The notes below the pieces were generated by a model. The model was not told the DNA's origin. It ran no database searches and worked only from the letters and a program-made list of their open reading frames with translations. From the NCBI GenBank assembly GCA_902790595.1, contig CADASL010000012.1, positions 1-64,000 on the forward strand: 64,000 nucleotides of DNA, given 5' to 3'. The position numbers and the translations under genes are program-made. Numbering within the stretch: the first letter of the stretch is position 1; each line of letters starts with the position of its first letter. The stretch comes from an uncultured Bacteroidales bacterium. GTDB taxonomy: Bacteria; Bacteroidota; Bacteroidia; Bacteroidales; SZUA-534. Shown here piece after piece: positions 36,181-44,996 of this stretch.

Positions 36181-36214
36181 AAAAAAAAGCAACCGGAAAG
36201 CTCCGATTGCTTTT
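36181..36214 (-). terminator. Terminator of the receptor-calycin unit
   Basis: On the minus strand GCAATCGGA (36210-36202) pairs with TCCGGTTGC (36197-36189), followed by eight T. Confidence 0.85.
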
Positions 36215-36227
36215 GTGAAAGTGGAAT

Positions 36228-36242
36228 CCGGCAGTGCGCCGG
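36228..36242 (-). repeat. 15-base hairpin element, copy 2
   Basis: CCGGCGCACTGCCGG (minus strand), identical to 25115-25129. Both copies follow a GAAAATC word 5-7 bases earlier, sit 13-21 bases after a stop codon and precede a rho-independent terminator. Confidence 0.7.
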
Positions 36243-36263
36243 TTCCTGATTTTCTGCCACCAA

Positions 36264-36731
36264 TTATTTCTTTTTTCCGCTGAATTTCATCGGTGAGCTG
36301 CCGCAATTCATTGAAACTGACATTGTTCCGTCTACGATTGTTCCCGTGAGTTTGGTGATTGTGTACTTCGGGAACTCGCCACCCATAGCCAATGGAACAA
36401 TTCCGTCGCCGGCAAGTGTGATTTCGCTACCCGCAATTACATAACTCACATTCGGAATGCTCATATCCAACTTCATAGGCATTTTCGGTGAGAACGAAAC
36501 CTGGTTGAAAGTGAGGACAAAACCTGCCGTGTCGGTAATGGCGTAGTCAACCAAAACGTCTTCCTGCGTGTAATCAGTGCCGTCGGTCAGGTTGACAATC
36601 AGGGTGCCCACAAACGAATCGTTTGTAACTGTTTCGTTCTCAGGCGTCTCGTTTTTGTCGTCGTTCTTGTCGCAAGCAGCAAACAACATTCCTGCTGCAA
36701 GCAACGCTGTCATAAATTTTAAATGCTTCAT
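36264..36731 (-). CDS. Calycin-like domain lipoprotein
   Basis: 155 residues with a lipoprotein signal (MKHLKFMTALLAAGMLFAAC, Cys 20), an acidic linker (DKNDDKNETPENET) and a small beta-rich domain of the Bacteroidota calycin-like type (FVGTLIVNLTDGTDYTQEDV ... MSVSMNCGSSPMKFSGKK). These are probably periplasmic or surface lipoproteins of unknown ligand; the calycin fold is known for binding small hydrophobic molecules. It begins 25 bases after the TonB-dependent receptor's stop codon, so the two are very likely one operon and may share a ligand (inference). Confidence 0.82.
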   Translation of the reverse strand: MKHLKFMTALLAAGMLFAACDKNDDKNETPENETVTNDSFVGTLIVNLTDGTDYTQEDVLVDYAITDTAGFVLTFNQVSFSPKMPMKLDMSIPNVSYVIAGSEITLAGDGIVPLAMGGEFPKYTITKLTGTIVDGTMSVSMNCGSSPMKFSGKKK

Positions 36732-36756
36732 AAAAACTGAAATTTAATTAAAAAAA

Positions 36757-38994
36757 TTAAGAATTGTTTGATTGTATTGATAATGAAATATTTATGCCGA
36801 AAACACGCGGTGTTCCGCCGGAGTAGAACATTCTTGAAATCGATTTAAAATAGAATGTTTGATAGTCGCGGTTGGTGATGTTGCGCGCAAACAGCCCAAC
36901 CGAAAAATTGTTTTTCTGCAATGCCACATTGGCCGAAAAAAGTGTGTAGGCCGACTGCCAGAGGCTGTTGTCCTCGTTCCAGTAAATTTTTCCAATTGTC
37001 TGGCTTTGAGCCGATAGCGATATTCTGTCAGCCAGTTTCGCGTTCAGTTCCCAAGTGTGTTTTGCTGATGCCGACAGCGTCCAGGTTGGAGCGTAGGGGA
37101 TGTGGCGGTTGCGGTAGTTTGTGGTGTCGTTGTATTGGTAGTCGCGGAAGCGGGCGTCGGTGAGGCCGGCGTCGAGGGCGAACTGCCAGTTGCCGGGCTC
37201 GTAGCGGCTGCTGTGCTCGAAACCAAGGCTCCGCGAGCGTCCGGCGTTCGACATCATCCGGCCAATGCCGCTGCCTTCGGGCATCACCGTAATCTGCTGA
37301 TTCACACCCTCAATCCAGAACAGAGTGGTGGAGGTTGAGAAATCGGCGGCCCGGTGGCGGAATCCTATTTCGAAATTGTAGTTCGTTTCGGGCGCATATT
37401 TGGTGTCGTGCGCCGATTCGTCCCGGTTCGATTTCGGCGTCATTCCAATGTCGCGAATCATCTGATTCATCAGCACCGACTGCATAATGTCGGAGAAAAT
37501 CTGCGTGTTGAAACCGCCGGCTTTGTGGCCGTTGGCGAAAGTGGCATAAACGCTGCTGTTTCCAAAAGAATACTGCGCTGAAAGTTTGGGCAGCGCCACA
37601 AACGAAGTCGTGGTCTCGCGACCTTTGAAATCCGAGTGCAGTGTCCTGAAGTTGTTCATTACTAAATCGAAACGGTAGCGAATGTTGCAGTTTTCGTCAT
37701 AGTCCATTTGGGCGTGTTCAAAATCGAGCCGGAGCCCTGCGGTGAAGCGCCATTGGCCCGTGTTCCAGTTCGATTCGTGGAAAATGGCCGCGCCAACCGT
37801 CGGAATTGTGAAATGGCAGTCGATGGGGAAGGCCGAGTCGGCAATCTCAATCCGGTTGTCGGGGAAAACAGTGCTGATGCCCTTGTTGGCGTTTTTCAGA
37901 ATGAGGTTTTCAATGCCGTCGCGTTTGAACATCACGGGCGACTCCATCTTGAGCCGTTTGCCGAACACAAACGCGCCCGTGCTCCACTGCCAGCGTTTGG
38001 CTTTGTCGTGCTGGCGGAACAGAACTTCCTGTGTCACAGCGTGTTCCTGCTGTTTTTGTGTGAGTGTGAAATACGATTCGGCGGTGAAATCGTTGTCGAG
38101 CTGCATACGGTCGTTCAAAAACTGGTAGCTGCTAACCGACACAATATCAACCTCATCGCCCGAATACCGCGCCACAAGGCCATCAACCAAATTGAGCCGC
38201 TCGTAGTGGCAGCTGTCGTTGTATCTGATTGGCAATAAGATGTTTTGCTTCTCGTCGAACTGCCGGTATGCGTAGCCGCCCTCGTCAACCAAGTTGAACG
38301 AGAGGCTGTTTTCGATGTCCCAGCGGCTCGTTTGCGGAATCCAGTGGATTTTGGCCCGCGCCGACACCGAGTTGCCCGCATCGCATTTCTCGCCGTTGTA
38401 GGTGTTGGTGAAATAGCCGTTATTGTGCTGATATTGAGCCGATACTGCGTAACCTAGGCGTTTGCTTTCGGTCCGGCCGAAATGAGCGAAACGCACCTTT
38501 GCCGATGTCTCGGAATCGCCTCCGCAACCCACCTTTGTGCCTTGCCACGCAAGCGGCGACAGGGTGCCGATGCTGATTATTCCGCCGTTCGAGTTGCGCC
38601 CGTAGAGCGTGCCTTGCGGTCCGCGCAGCACATCAATCCGGCGGATGTCGATAAAATCAAAATCGTAGGCGTTTTTGTTCATAATGGGCACATTGTCGAT
38701 GATGAGCCCCATTGCCGGCTGGTCGATGCGCGAGCCGAATCCGCGGATGTAAATCGACGAGGTGATGCGCGAGCCGTATTTCGGTTGGTAGAAATTCGGC
38801 ACAGCCACCGACACGTCTTTCACCGAGCAGATGCCGCCCTCGTCAATCTGCTTCACGCCGAAAGTTGACGACGCCACCGCCAGCCGCTCCAGTTTGTCGG
38901 TCAGTTTCACGTTGGCCGAAACGGTCACCTCATCGAGGTTGACAACGGTGTCGGAGGCAAAGCCCGACGCAAGAACAGATAATATGACAGCCAT
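36757..38994 (-). CDS. TonB-dependent outer-membrane receptor
   Basis: 745 residues from the ATG at 38994 (a GTG at 39003 is the alternative). After a short signal peptide (MAVILSVLASGFA) comes a TonB-box-like DEVTVSA, then a plug domain (SSIYIRGFGSRIDQPAMGLIIDNVPI; VLRGPQGTLYGRNSNGG) and a beta-barrel ending with the typical terminal aromatic region. No CarboxypepD extension and no SusD partner are present, so it resembles siderophore/cofactor receptors more than Sus-type glycan receptors. A -7 element at 39008-39015 lies close upstream, so the leader must be very short. It is followed by the calycin-like lipoprotein and is divergent from a LuxR-type regulator. The substrate is unknown; iron or a cofactor is inferred. 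Confidence 0.9.
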   Translation of the reverse strand: MAVILSVLASGFASDTVVNLDEVTVSANVKLTDKLERLAVASSTFGVKQIDEGGICSVKDVSVAVPNFYQPKYGSRITSSIYIRGFGSRIDQPAMGLIIDNVPIMNKNAYDFDFIDIRRIDVLRGPQGTLYGRNSNGGIISIGTLSPLAWQGTKVGCGGDSETSAKVRFAHFGRTESKRLGYAVSAQYQHNNGYFTNTYNGEKCDAGNSVSARAKIHWIPQTSRWDIENSLSFNLVDEGGYAYRQFDEKQNILLPIRYNDSCHYERLNLVDGLVARYSGDEVDIVSVSSYQFLNDRMQLDNDFTAESYFTLTQKQQEHAVTQEVLFRQHDKAKRWQWSTGAFVFGKRLKMESPVMFKRDGIENLILKNANKGISTVFPDNRIEIADSAFPIDCHFTIPTVGAAIFHESNWNTGQWRFTAGLRLDFEHAQMDYDENCNIRYRFDLVMNNFRTLHSDFKGRETTTSFVALPKLSAQYSFGNSSVYATFANGHKAGGFNTQIFSDIMQSVLMNQMIRDIGMTPKSNRDESAHDTKYAPETNYNFEIGFRHRAADFSTSTTLFWIEGVNQQITVMPEGSGIGRMMSNAGRSRSLGFEHSSRYEPGNWQFALDAGLTDARFRDYQYNDTTNYRNRHIPYAPTWTLSASAKHTWELNAKLADRISLSAQSQTIGKIYWNEDNSLWQSAYTLFSANVALQKNNFSVGLFARNITNRDYQTFYFKSISRMFYSGGTPRVFGINISLSIQSNNS

Positions 38995-39007
38995 TAAATT
39001 CACGCCG

Positions 39008-39015
39008 CAAAACTA
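39008..39015 (-). promoter_or_regulatory. Promoter -7 element of the TonB receptor operon
   Basis: Minus-strand TAGTTTTG fits TAnnTTTG, with GTTG (39038-39035) 19 bases upstream as a near-match to the TTTG -33 box. The predicted start leaves only about 7 bases before the ATG at 38994. Confidence 0.6.
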
Positions 39016-39077
39016 CCGTCGCTTCCGGACCCGGCAACACATATTTTTATTAGTTTTTTTTGATGGCGCCAAATTAC

Positions 39078-39085
39078 TATTTTTG
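39078..39085 (+). promoter_or_regulatory. Promoter -7 element of the LuxR-type regulator
   Basis: TATTTTTG matches TAnnTTTG exactly, 16 bases before the ATG at 39102. A TTTG at 39059-39062 is 15 bases upstream, closer than the usual 19. Confidence 0.5.
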
Positions 39086-39101
39086 CGCCGTGTTAGAGAC
39101 G

Positions 39102-39686
39102 ATGAAATACCGGATTGCTATAATCGATGCCAACTCGCTGTGCAGTATGGCGTTGCAGTCGATTCTCTCCGACATTATCCCGCAGGTCGAGGTACAGGTT
39201 TATTCGTCGCCGCAGCAGCTCACCGACAATCACGACGGCATTGCCCACTATTTTGCCAGCGCCAATGTGGTTTTCAACTCGATGGACTTTTTCGCGCCGC
39301 TTAAGCGCCAGACCATTGTGTTGTGCGAGGGCGACGGCCAGATGATGCAGAGCTACGGCTTCCGGACGCTCAATGTGTCGCAGCCCGAGAGCGCTCTGCT
39401 CAAAGAACTTTTGGCGCTGCACCAATTCGGCCATCCTCACGGCCACAATTTAGGTCAGAGGTCTCAAATGCAGGAGTTGCACCAGCTGTCGGCCCGCGAG
39501 CAGGAGGTTCTGAAATATGTCGTTTTGGGTTATCTTAACAAAGAAATAGCTGAAAAACTGCACGTTACAATGGCAACCGTGGCTTTCCACCGCAACAACA
39601 TCTCCGAAAAACTCGGTTCGCGCTCGCTCGGCCATCTGACAATCTACGCCGTTATGCACGGGATTGTGAAGATTGACGAGCTGTAA
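39102..39686 (+). CDS. LuxR-type regulator with degenerate receiver domain
   Basis: 194 residues from ATG 39102 (an earlier in-frame ATG at 39060 precedes the promoter). The N-terminal half looks like a response-regulator receiver (KYRIAIIDANSLCSMALQSIL, strand then helix), but where the phosphorylated Asp is expected the sequence reads ANVVFNSMDFF, so phosphorylation is doubtful. The C-terminal HTH is canonical LuxR/FixJ type (LSAREQEVLKYVVLGYLNKE ... TVAFHRNNISEKLGSRS). No histidine kinase is adjacent. The divergent arrangement with the TonB receptor operon suggests that it controls that operon (inference). Confidence 0.85.
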   Translation: MKYRIAIIDANSLCSMALQSILSDIIPQVEVQVYSSPQQLTDNHDGIAHYFASANVVFNSMDFFAPLKRQTIVLCEGDGQMMQSYGFRTLNVSQPESALLKELLALHQFGHPHGHNLGQRSQMQELHQLSAREQEVLKYVVLGYLNKEIAEKLHVTMATVAFHRNNISEKLGSRSLGHLTIYAVMHGIVKIDEL

Positions 39687-39710
39687 GCCGAAACATTTGC
39701 TGTATAAATA

Positions 39711-39749
39711 CAAAAATCGCCCGCGCAATTTACGTGGGCGATTTTTTAT
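39711..39749 (+). terminator. Bidirectional terminator between the regulator and tyrS
   Basis: ATCGCCCGCG pairs with CGTGGGCGAT around AATTTA, flanked by A-rich sequence before and TTTTTT after, so it can serve both converging genes. A further small hairpin (GCCCCGGCGGGC) lies at 39756-39767. Confidence 0.8.
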
Positions 39750-39770
39750 GTTGAAGCCCCGGCGGGCTTG

Positions 39771-41063
39771 TTATTTCGCAATCAGCAGTGAGTAGTCTTT
39801 CTTGCCTTTCTGCGCAAGCAGATATTTGCCGTTGAGCAGGAACGAGTCGTTCACAACCAGATTGGGGTCGGTAACTTTCTCTTTGTCAATTGACACGCCA
39901 CCGCCCTGAATGTTGCGCCGCAGGTCGCCCTTCGACGGGAAAACAGGTGCTTTGTCGGTCAGCAGGTCGAGAACGCCAATGCCGCCGGCAAGCTCAGCCT
40001 TGCTGATTTCGTATGTCGGCACACCGGTAAACACCTCAAGGAAGGTGCGCTCGTCGAGTTTCAGCAGGTTGTCTTTGGTCGATTTTCCGAACAGAATGCC
40101 CGAAGCCTCAACGGCCATATTGTAGTCGGCCTCCGAGTGAACCATAATGGTAACTTCCTTAGCCAGACGCTTTTGCAGCGGACGAAGGCCCGGGTCTTTG
40201 GCTTGCTCGGCAACCAGCTCGTCAACTTCCTCTTTGGTGAGGGTGGTGAAAATCTTGATGTATTTCTCGGCGTCGGCATCCGATGTGTTAATCCAGAACT
40301 GGTAGAACTGATACGGCGATGTGCGGGCAGGGTCGAGCCATACGTTGCCGCTCTCGGTCTTGCCGAATTTGCCGCCGTCGGCCTTGGTCACAAGCGGGCA
40401 GGTGAGCGCGAAGCACTCGTTGCCGTTGGTGCGGCGGATGAGCTCCGAGCCGGTGGTGATGTTGCCCCATTGGTCGGCGCCGCCAAGCTGCAGCTTGCAG
40501 TTTTTGTGCTCGTTCAGATAGAGGAAATCGTAGCCCTGAAGCAGCTGGTAGGTGAACTCGGTGAACGACAGACCGTCGCGGGCCTCGCCGTTCAGGCGCT
40601 TCTGCACCGAGTCTTTGGCCATCATATAGTTGACGGTGATGTGCTTGCCCACCTCGCGGGCAAAGTCGAGGAAGGTGAAATCCTTCATCCAGTCGTAGTT
40701 GTTCACCAGCTCGGCGCGGTTGGGCGCATCGCTGTCAAAATCGAGGAATTTCGACAGTTGCTTTTTGATGCAGGCCACGTTGTGGCGCAGAGTCTCCTCA
40801 TCGAGCAGGTTGCGCTCCTGGCTCTTGCCCGATGGGTCGCCAATCATACCGGTTGCGCCGCCAATCAGGGCCAGCGGCTTGTGACCGCAGCGTTGGAAGT
40901 GGCGCAGCATCATCACGCCGCAAAGGTGGCCAATGTGCAGAGAGTCGGCCGTCGGGTCGATTCCTAAATATGCTGTAACTTGTTCTTTTGCAAGTAGTTC
41001 TTCGGTTCCGGGCATCATCTGGTGAATCATCCCTCTCCAAGTCAATTCTTCTATGAAATTCAT
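39771..41063 (-). CDS. tyrS: Tyrosyl-tRNA synthetase
   Basis: 430 residues, class I bacterial TyrRS. The HIGH-type motif is in [13 protein letters not shown], tyrosine-recognition residues lie around [13 protein letters not shown], and the KMSKS-equivalent is KFGKTESG. The C-terminal S4-like RNA-binding domain ends it ([19 protein letters not shown]). It charges tRNA-Tyr in the cytoplasm. It starts 36 bases after the cvpA-like gene's stop codon and may be co-transcribed with it. Confidence 0.97.
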   Translation of the reverse strand: MNFIEELTWRGMIHQMMPGTEELLAKEQVTAYLGIDPTADSLHIGHLCGVMMLRHFQRCGHKPLALIGGATGMIGDPSGKSQERNLLDEETLRHNVACIKKQLSKFLDFDSDAPNRAELVNNYDWMKDFTFLDFAREVGKHITVNYMMAKDSVQKRLNGEARDGLSFTEFTYQLLQGYDFLYLNEHKNCKLQLGGADQWGNITTGSELIRRTNGNECFALTCPLVTKADGGKFGKTESGNVWLDPARTSPYQFYQFWINTSDADAEKYIKIFTTLTKEEVDELVAEQAKDPGLRPLQKRLAKEVTIMVHSEADYNMAVEASGILFGKSTKDNLLKLDERTFLEVFTGVPTYEISKAELAGGIGVLDLLTDKAPVFPSKGDLRRNIQGGGVSIDKEKVTDPNLVVNDSFLLNGKYLLAQKGKKDYSLLIAK

Positions 41064-41099
41064 CGAATGAAACGTTTTATATTATTAAATACTAATTAT

Positions 41100-41657
41100 C
41101 TACAAGTTTTTGGCGTCGTCGGGCAGAATGTCGCCAATTCCCGACGGAACAGTCGGAATGTGGTCGCCAAGGTTGAAATTGAGCTGCTCGAACACAAACG
41201 GCGCAATGGGCGCAATCTTGTCGAACAGAACGCTTTCCTCCTTCATCTCGTCGCTGAAAATGGACGATGCCGGGCCAAACGAGTTCAACGCCGATACAAT
41301 CGCACTGATTATGAACGCGCTGCGCAAAACGCTGAAAACCACGCCTAAAACCTTGTCGGCCCACCCGAGCGCAATGGCTTTCACAAGCGTGCTGACCGAT
41401 TTGCCGAGCAGATGAACGCCAACCACAACAATCAGAAAAGTGATGACAAACGACGCTACCGTGACATACTGCTCGTTGAGGTTGAAGTGCGCCTGCAGAA
41501 ATCCGCCTGTGATATACGAGAACTTCATTGTGAGCCACGCGCCAAGCAGAATGGCCACAAGTGAGGTGAGCATTGTTATCAGACCTTTGAAAAATCCCGT
41601 AACGGCGGCAATGCCGAGCAGAACCAGAACCACTATGTCGAAAATGTTGGCAGGCAT
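41100..41657 (-). CDS. CvpA-family membrane protein
   Basis: 185 residues with a conserved N-terminus (IFDIVVLVLLGIAAVTGFFKGL) and about four membrane segments (near residues 5-21, 25-45, 62-85 and 103-123), followed by an extramembrane C-terminal region. CvpA proteins are linked to colicin V production and envelope integrity in other bacteria; the molecular role is unsettled. It precedes tyrS by 36 bases and follows a kelch lipoprotein gene by 28 bases on the same strand. Confidence 0.85.
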   Translation of the reverse strand: MPANIFDIVVLVLLGIAAVTGFFKGLITMLTSLVAILLGAWLTMKFSYITGGFLQAHFNLNEQYVTVASFVITFLIVVVGVHLLGKSVSTLVKAIALGWADKVLGVVFSVLRSAFIISAIVSALNSFGPASSIFSDEMKEESVLFDKIAPIAPFVFEQLNFNLGDHIPTVPSGIGDILPDDAKNL

Positions 41658-41685
41658 TTTATATTAGCATTTGGTTATCAGACTT

Positions 41686-42738
41686 TTATCTCGATGTTCT
41701 TCTGCTATATTTCTCATCGGGGCTGAAAAGCCACACATCGTCTTTGAAACTCTCTGAGAAGTTGCCGTTCTGTCCGCAGAGCAAAAATCCGTAGCGGCCC
41801 ACAGCAAAGCAGGTTGCCGAGTGGCGGCTAGGCCCTTCAAAATCGCCAATCATCTGCCAGCGCCCTTTGCCGCCGTCGGGTGTGTAGCGCCACGTGTCGC
41901 GCAGTATCTCGCCGGTGAACTTCAGGCCGCAGGTCACGTAGCCATCGTTGCCGATGCTGAACGCCGATGCGTTGTAGCGGTACAGAAGGTCGATGTTGTA
42001 GTCCTCGACAATGTTGTTGCTGATGATTGAGAATTCGTCGGTCGATGCGTCGTAGCACTCAAAAGCGGCCACGCGGTAGTCGTTTGAGCGTCCGCCGATG
42101 ATGTAGGCCTTGTTGTCGATGACAAAGCAGCAGGCGCCGTGACGAGCCTTGCTGATGCCGTTGGTGTTGAGTTTTGTCCAGCGTGAGCCGGCGGCCTTTG
42201 AGGGGTCGAACCTGTAGTAGCTCGACGATGTGCCGCTCAGTTTTCTCAGTCCGGTGCCAACATAGCCGTTGTCGCCGATGGCGAAGCTCACGGCATCGTA
42301 GAAACCGCCGTCGGGGAACGTGTCAGCCTCCATTTTTGTCCATTGTGAGCCGGCCGATTTCGTCGGGTCGAACTCAAACATATCGCTGTAATACTCACCA
42401 TCGACGCCGATTCCGCCGCAGTAGTAGCCTTTGCCGTTGATGGCGAAGGTGGCTCCGGCGCGGCGCGGAGGTCCGGGCAGAGTATCGCACTCGTGCCACG
42501 AGTAGTCTTCAGAGTCGAACTCCCACGTTGTGTTGAAATAGGTTTGGACGTAGAAGAATCCGTAGCCGCCCACCACGTAGGCATTGTTGCCGATGACAAA
42601 AGCCGAGGCGTTGGCGCGCCCCTTGGCGTTCAAAGTGGAGATGGAGCGCCAGTTGCCATAGTAATCGTTATTGTTGCAACCGCACAGCAGTGCCGCGAGA
42701 GTGGCAAGCAGTGTCAGTGTCAGTAGTGGTTTCCTCAT
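41686..42738 (-). CDS. Kelch-repeat lipoprotein 1
   Basis: 350 residues. The signal (MRKPLLTLTLLATLAALLCG then C) is of lipoprotein type. The rest is a predicted six-bladed kelch beta-propeller with repeated units such as ASAFVIGNNAYVVGGYGF, ATFAINGKGYYCGG and ACCFVIDNKAYIIGG, each followed by a W...FDP strand. Known relatives are Bacteroidota surface/periplasmic lipoproteins of unknown binding partner. It is a close paralogue of the next gene upstream, with the same order of blades, but a terminator (42757-42786) separates them. Confidence 0.85.
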   Translation of the reverse strand: MRKPLLTLTLLATLAALLCGCNNNDYYGNWRSISTLNAKGRANASAFVIGNNAYVVGGYGFFYVQTYFNTTWEFDSEDYSWHECDTLPGPPRRAGATFAINGKGYYCGGIGVDGEYYSDMFEFDPTKSAGSQWTKMEADTFPDGGFYDAVSFAIGDNGYVGTGLRKLSGTSSSYYRFDPSKAAGSRWTKLNTNGISKARHGACCFVIDNKAYIIGGRSNDYRVAAFECYDASTDEFSIISNNIVEDYNIDLLYRYNASAFSIGNDGYVTCGLKFTGEILRDTWRYTPDGGKGRWQMIGDFEGPSRHSATCFAVGRYGFLLCGQNGNFSESFKDDVWLFSPDEKYSRRTSR

Positions 42739-42756
42739 TCAGTTGGTTTTTAACGT

Positions 42757-42786
42757 AAAAAGGGAAACCCACGATTTCCCTTTTTT
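42757..42786 (-). terminator. Terminator between the two kelch genes
   Basis: Minus-strand AAAAAGGGAAA (42785-42775) pairs with TTTCCCTTTTT (42767-42757). It ends kelch gene 2, so the paralogues are likely transcribed separately. The perfect symmetry allows it to act in both directions. Confidence 0.75.
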
Positions 42787-42803
42787 AAGCCTTAATATGT
42801 GGT

Positions 42804-43904
42804 TTAACGGTCTTGGCGTTTTTCGTAGTCCTCGTCGGGATGGAATTCCCAGATGTCGTCGTAGAACTGGTTCTGGCCTGTGCCAACCATACCTGTGCCA
42901 ACGTAGCCCACACCCTTCGATGTTGAGAATCCAACGCAGGCGTAGCGTGCGGCGCCCTCGAACGAGCAAACCTCAGTCCAGACGCCCATATTGTCGCGTC
43001 CGCCATAGGGGATGTACTCCCAAACATCTGATTTGTAGCTGCCGTACAGGCCGCAGCACAAATATCCGCGGCCGTTGATTGTGAAGGCGGCTGCCTGCTG
43101 GCGATAAACCTTATTGTAATCTCTGCTGCGATAGTCCTCGGCAAAATCCTGGGTGATTTTGTACCAGCGGTACTCGCCTTTTTCAACACTCGGGTCGAAG
43201 CGCTCAAGGTCTTTTACAGGACTACCGTTGCTGTAGCCGCCAACAATGTATGCGCGGTTGTCAATCACAAACACACTGCCGCAATAGCGTTTTGCGGGGT
43301 TGATATGCTCCACAATCTTCCATCTTTCGCCTGCGGCGGCATTGGGGTCATATCTATAATAGGTGTTTGCATAGCCGAGGTTTTTGGTTTGGCCTGCGCC
43401 GATGTAGCCCACGCCGTTAATCGAAAAGCCCACCATACCGTAGATTGCGTCGCCCGGAACCGAGTCGGTGATAGTCCAGGCGCCTGGCAGGTCACCGGTT
43501 GTTCCCTCCGGGTCGAATTCATAAAAATCTCTGAAACATTCGGCATTTTTGCCGTAACCTGTGCCGTAGTAGCCTTTGGTTTTGCCGTCGGCGCCGTCAG
43601 CAGCAAAGCCCACGCCGTAGTAGCGTCCCTTTTCGGCCGGAACCGATGCATATTGTTTCCACGAGTTGGTCTCGGGGTCGAACTGCCAGGTGTCGAGGAA
43701 GTAAGCCTCGCTCTTGATGTAGCCGCGTCCGCCAACAAAGTAGGCCTTGTCGTCGATTACAAAGCAGCTGGCGCCGCCACGGCCGTTCGAAGGCATTTCC
43801 GACGGACCTCTCCAGTTTCCGACTAAATCATTTTGGTATTCGCAGTTGTAGAATGTGAAAGCTACGCATAAAGCGAGCATTACTGAACTGATTGTTCTTC
43901 TCAT
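42804..43904 (-). CDS. Kelch-repeat lipoprotein 2
   Basis: 366 residues with a short signal whose Cys lies in FTFYNCEYQN (about residue 21), then kelch blades such as ASCFVIDDKAYFVGGRGYI, VGFSINGVGYIGAG and GSVFVIDNRAYIVGGYSNG. It shares the opening GNWR and blade layout with kelch lipoprotein 1, which shows a local duplication. A TATATTCG element (43963-43970, minus) is a plausible promoter. The function is unknown; propeller lipoproteins usually bind proteins or glycans. Confidence 0.84.
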   Translation of the reverse strand: MRRTISSVMLALCVAFTFYNCEYQNDLVGNWRGPSEMPSNGRGGASCFVIDDKAYFVGGRGYIKSEAYFLDTWQFDPETNSWKQYASVPAEKGRYYGVGFAADGADGKTKGYYGTGYGKNAECFRDFYEFDPEGTTGDLPGAWTITDSVPGDAIYGMVGFSINGVGYIGAGQTKNLGYANTYYRYDPNAAAGERWKIVEHINPAKRYCGSVFVIDNRAYIVGGYSNGSPVKDLERFDPSVEKGEYRWYKITQDFAEDYRSRDYNKVYRQQAAAFTINGRGYLCCGLYGSYKSDVWEYIPYGGRDNMGVWTEVCSFEGAARYACVGFSTSKGVGYVGTGMVGTGQNQFYDDIWEFHPDEDYEKRQDR

Positions 43905-43922
43905 TTATGTGTTGTTTTAAAT

Positions 43923-43948
43923 TTCAAAAAATGCGGGTTCGAAAACCC
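43923..43948 (-). terminator. Possible terminator of the YitT-family gene
   Basis: Minus-strand GGGTTTTCGAACCC (43948-43935) can form a short hairpin followed by GCATTTTTTG. It lies inside the likely leader of kelch gene 2, so it could also be a leader hairpin. Confidence 0.4.
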
Positions 43949-44019
43949 TAATAAAAAGCGTGCGAATATAGCAATTTATTGTTTTTGGGAAATTTTTTTC
44001 GCAGTGGCCTGATGTCTCG

Positions 44020-44880
44020 TTATTTCATCACGTCAAACCCTTCGCCATAAACGCTCATCACGGCTTCCTGCGAGATGAACGCCTGCGGGTCAATCTGCTT
44101 GACAATGTGGTGAACAGCCTGAACCTGGGTCTTTTTCACTATCGAAAGGATGACTTTCACTTCCTGCTTCGAGTACCAGCCCTGGCCTTCGAGAATGGTC
44201 ACGCCGCGGTCGAGTTGCGAAGTGATGGCGTCAGCAATCTCGGCGTAGTGCTTCGAGAAAATCATCATCTGGACCGATTGCTTGCGTCCAACAAGCACAA
44301 TGTCAATGCAATAGGTGAGCGTGAACATAGTCACAAAGCCGTAAACCATCTTCTCAACGCTGTTGAAAATGAAGTATGACGACGCCACCACTAACGCATC
44401 GCAGACCATTATGGCGCGGCCGGGCATAATGTCGCGGTACTTATTGATAATCATTGCAATAATGTCGGTGCCGCCCGTGCTGCCGCCCTGCAAAAAGACA
44501 AGGCCGATGCCCAAACCGCCAATGGCGCCGCCAATCACGGTGGCCATAAACGATTCGCTGACAATGGGTTCGGTTATCACACCGCGCAGAATGCGGACAA
44601 AGAGCGTAATCATTGCAATGCTGTAGATGGTTTTGACACCGAACGATGCGCCTAAAATCTTGATAGCCAACACCAAAAGAACAGCGTTGATGCCCACATA
44701 TGAATATTCAACGGGGAATCCCGTGGCGTAAAATATGGCCGATGCCATACCGGCCACGCCGCCGCTCACCACCTGCGCCGGCAAGATGAACGACGCCCAA
44801 CCCAACGAGTAGATGAACAGCCCCACCGTCATTATGGCGTATGAGCGGATGGTTTCTGAAACTGACGCTTGCATTTTCAT
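44020..44880 (-). CDS. YitT-family membrane protein (DUF161/DUF2179)
   Basis: 286 residues: about five to six membrane segments in the first 190 residues, including the conserved GGVAGMASAIFYATGFPV and QGGSTGGTDIIAMIIN motifs, then a cytoplasmic DUF2179 domain (RGVTILEGQGWYSKQEVKVI ... FISQEAVMSVYGEGF). The family is widespread and its transport or signalling role is unproven; DUF2179 may bind a ligand. It stands alone between kelch gene 2 and the Fic gene. Confidence 0.9.
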   Translation of the reverse strand: MKMQASVSETIRSYAIMTVGLFIYSLGWASFILPAQVVSGGVAGMASAIFYATGFPVEYSYVGINAVLLVLAIKILGASFGVKTIYSIAMITLFVRILRGVITEPIVSESFMATVIGGAIGGLGIGLVFLQGGSTGGTDIIAMIINKYRDIMPGRAIMVCDALVVASSYFIFNSVEKMVYGFVTMFTLTYCIDIVLVGRKQSVQMMIFSKHYAEIADAITSQLDRGVTILEGQGWYSKQEVKVILSIVKKTQVQAVHHIVKQIDPQAFISQEAVMSVYGEGFDVMK

Positions 44881-44996
44881 ATCACAAAACGATTTTCAAT
44901 AGAACACAAATCTATAGCAGAATTGCCGAAAGTGGAACGTTTTTTTGAAGGCTGTAGAGAATGATTTTTCGCACAGATGTTCCCCTTCATCTTCAC

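Larger units (their letters stand above)
35889..36263. other. Spacer upstream of the giant gene
   Basis: An AT-rich stretch with no convincing gene. It must hold the promoter of the giant minus-strand gene, but I see no clear TAnnTTTG element. Its right end holds the terminator (36181-36214) and the CCGGCGCACTGCCGG element of the calycin-like gene. Confidence 0.5.

Noticed and set aside
36086..36283. Possible 65-residue plus-strand gene in the spacer before the giant gene
   Set aside because: It runs through a terminator hairpin and the 15-base repeat element into the end of the calycin gene; no family features and no promoter.
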